Assembly: GCA_028717325.1 (NCBI GenBank)
Contig: JAQUOB010000068.1
Location: 1-6,603 of the forward strand
Direction: 5' to 3'
Length of the DNA stretch: 6,603 nucleotides
Source of the DNA: Candidatus Margulisiibacteriota bacterium
Lineage (GTDB): Bacteria > Margulisbacteria > WOR-1 > O2-12-FULL-45-9 > XYB2-FULL-48-7
In this document: positions 5,458 to 6,603 of the stretch, one piece after another
Numbering within the stretch: position 1 is the first letter of the stretch
Layout: every line of letters begins with the position of its first letter
Notes under the pieces: model-generated
Databases searched by the model: none
Told to the model about the DNA's origin: nothing
The model's input: the letters and a program-made list of their open reading frames with translations, nothing else
Position numbers and translations under genes: made by a program

Positions 5458-6471
5458 TCAACCGATTTTGCGGTGGAGGTATTTTTGCTTGAGGTCTGCG
5501 AAGCGATAAAGCAGCCGTTCCGCCAACCTGGTCGCTTTTCTCATCCAGGCCTGCCAGATTGTTTCCGCTTTGGGCGCGGTTTCTATGGCATGATCGATCG
5601 CCCGGATCATTTCATCACAGGTTTGGAACCTGTCCTCCGGCCGATGCGCCAGCAGCCGGCTGACCAGCGACCTGATTTCTTTGGGCAGGGAATAGAGGCC
5701 TAAAGATATTTTACCCGACTGGATATTGGCAACCGCTTTTGTATCGGCAATCGTTTGGCTGGCAAACGGGTGCTCTCTCGTCAACATATAATAAAAGATT
5801 ATGCCCAGAGAGAAGATGTCCGAGCGCCGGTCGATCTGATGCATAAATAATTTTTCGGGAGAAGAAAACATAGGCGTGCCGCCGTAAAGACCGGCCGGAT
5901 AAGGAGTGGCCGCGCCGAAATCGATAATTTTCAGCTCGCGGTCATCCACGATCAAAATGTTGTCGGGTTTTAGATCATTGTGCAGCAAACCGATGCCGTG
6001 CAAAAATTGAACCCCGCCAGCAATTTGTCTTAAGTAGGTCAAGGATTGGGTAAACGACAGTCCTCGCCCTTCAGCTTCCACGACCCCGCCTAAATGAGAG
6101 AGCAGATTCTCCCGCTGGACATATTCAAAGATCCGATAAGAAAGATCGCCATCTTTCTCTTTTCCCAGGAACGAAATGATCGTGGCATGACCGCCATTGG
6201 CCTGGATTTGTTCAAAAGCCGCCGCCTCCTGATCGAAATCGCATTCGGCCTGCAAATGATCGAATTTCAAAGCGAAAAACCGGCCCAGCTGATCTTTTGC
6301 TCTCCAGACCTCACCAAAGCCCCCCTGGCCGATCTTCTTATCGATCACAAAACGGCCGATACTCTGCCCGGCAGATATTTTTAAAGGGGTATATCCGACA
6401 ACTGGCGTTCTTCGCGTTTTTGAAGCGGAGTTGATATTGATCGCTGTAGCGCTGATACCTAAAGTACTCAT
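5458..6471 (-). CDS. Hanks-type Ser/Thr protein kinase, non-RD
   Basis: This 337-aa protein transfers the ATP gamma-phosphate to Ser/Thr residues. It has a Ser/Thr-rich N-terminal 30 residues, then a kinase domain (about 38-295): glycine loop IGQGGFGEV (47-55), ALK with Lys69 (67-69), catalytic loop HNDLKPDN (164-171) with Asp166 and Asn171, DFG (184-186), SPE (204-206), DIFSLG (218-223) and the conserved Arg near 281. Asn replaces the usual Arg of HRD, making it a non-RD kinase, and the DFG-to-SPE loop is short, so it may not need activation-loop phosphorylation. There is no transmembrane helix, PASTA or other sensor domain. The C-terminal 40 residues form a basic, amphipathic helix rich in Trp, Arg and Leu, which could bind membrane or a partner. 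GAGG lies 9 nt before the ATG. The gene lies divergent to leuD and upstream of the 279-aa unknown gene. Substrate unknown. Confidence 0.93.
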   Translation of the reverse strand: MSTLGISATAININSASKTRRTPVVGYTPLKISAGQSIGRFVIDKKIGQGGFGEVWRAKDQLGRFFALKFDHLQAECDFDQEAAAFEQIQANGGHATIISFLGKEKDGDLSYRIFEYVQRENLLSHLGGVVEAEGRGLSFTQSLTYLRQIAGGVQFLHGIGLLHNDLKPDNILIVDDRELKIIDFGAATPYPAGLYGGTPMFSSPEKLFMHQIDRRSDIFSLGIIFYYMLTREHPFASQTIADTKAVANIQSGKISLGLYSLPKEIRSLVSRLLAHRPEDRFQTCDEMIRAIDHAIETAPKAETIWQAWMRKATRLAERLLYRFADLKQKYLHRKIG

Positions 6472-6516
6472 TGATACTTGCCTCGTATATTTATCGGCAA
6501 AAAATGGCTAAAATTT

Positions 6517-6541
6517 CACTTTCAAGGGGCTTTCGAAAGTG
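6517..6541. promoter_or_regulatory. Inverted repeat in the kinase/leuD intergenic gap
   Basis: CACTTTC (6517-6523) and GAAAGTG (6535-6541) are perfect 7-bp arms around 11 nt. The right arm also belongs to a second palindrome, CTTTCGAAAG (6530-6539), so CTTTC recurs every 11 bp, one helical turn. The site sits between the -10 and the expected -35 of leuD, where a repressor would block it. This is a candidate operator; no known motif is matched. Confidence 0.4.
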
Positions 6542-6542
6542 C

Positions 6543-6548
6543 TAAAAT
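6543..6548 (+). promoter_or_regulatory. -10 box of the leuD promoter
   Basis: TAAAAT matches TATAAT in 5 of 6 positions. It ends 9 nt before the ATG at 6558, giving a leader of only a few bases. The -35 (TTTCAA, 6520-6525, 17-bp spacing) is weak, so activation or another sigma factor is possible. Confidence 0.45.
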
Positions 6549-6557
6549 ATGGGTATT

Positions 6558-6603
6558 ATGAAAGGCAAAGCCTGGAAATTCGGCAACAATATCGATACCG
6601 ACC
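6558..6603 (+). CDS. leuD: 3-isopropylmalate dehydratase small subunit, N-terminus only
   Basis: The last 46 bases encode MKGKAWKFGNNIDTD and run off the window. The W-KFG-x-N-IDTD block is the N-terminal signature of LeuD/HacB small subunits of the short archaeal type, the swivel-domain partner of LeuC. An in-frame ATG at 6549 exists, but it directly abuts the -10 box, so transcription would begin after it; 6558 is the better start. There is no Shine-Dalgarno, as for leuC. The gene is on the leuC strand but 2 kb away, divergent from the kinase across an 86-bp gap. Identification rests on 15 residues plus the presence of leuC nearby. Confidence 0.85.
   Translation, partial: MKGKAWKFGNNIDTD

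Noticed and set aside
4573..6557. Kinase plus unknown gene as a defence island or toxin-antitoxin pair
   Set aside because: No toxin, nuclease, membrane effector or mobility gene is recognisable; the context is only metabolic genes.

Overview
The window looks like chromosomal DNA of an uncultivated, probably anaerobic bacterium with about 50% GC. It holds biosynthetic genes (thiC, leuC and the start of leuD) next to genes I cannot name. Two nucleotide-level habits stand out. The first is a strong excess of CGATCG, about 17 by eye where roughly 1.6 are expected, including two GCGATCGC sites. The second is short heptanucleotide tandem repeats inside coding sequence. Both recall cyanobacterial HIP1 and STRR repeats. 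The short LeuC, LeuD and ThiC types do not look like ordinary cyanobacterial ones, so a deep relative such as the Margulisbacteria/Saganbacteria group is a reasonable but unproven guess.

Layout. Positions 1-199 hold no gene I can assign. Then come three minus-strand genes, in transcription order: a SLOG/LOG-family protein (3274-2756), thiC (2756-1476, joined to the former by a TAATG stop/start overlap), and a 397-residue protein of unknown function (1393-200). A 38-bp divergent gap (3275-3312) separates the SLOG start from leuC (3313-4572, plus strand). The two promoters there overlap, and both sit so close to the start codons that leaderless transcripts are likely. leuC converges, with 2 bp between stop codons, on a second minus-strand pair: an unknown protein (5414-4575) downstream of a Ser/Thr protein kinase (6471-5458). 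The kinase diverges from leuD, of which only the first 15 codons lie in the window (6558-6603).

How the genes work together. LeuC and LeuD form the two-subunit isopropylmalate isomerase of leucine synthesis and are usually adjacent. Here an oppositely oriented kinase cassette lies between them, and leuD appears to have its own promoter with an inverted repeat. ThiC makes the thiamine pyrimidine from aminoimidazole ribotide. Its tight coupling to a LOG-like putative nucleotide-binding protein suggests co-expression, with no visible TPP riboswitch. I see no confident defence, mobile or CRISPR system. The most unusual material is the heptad repeats carried in frame by two metabolic enzymes.
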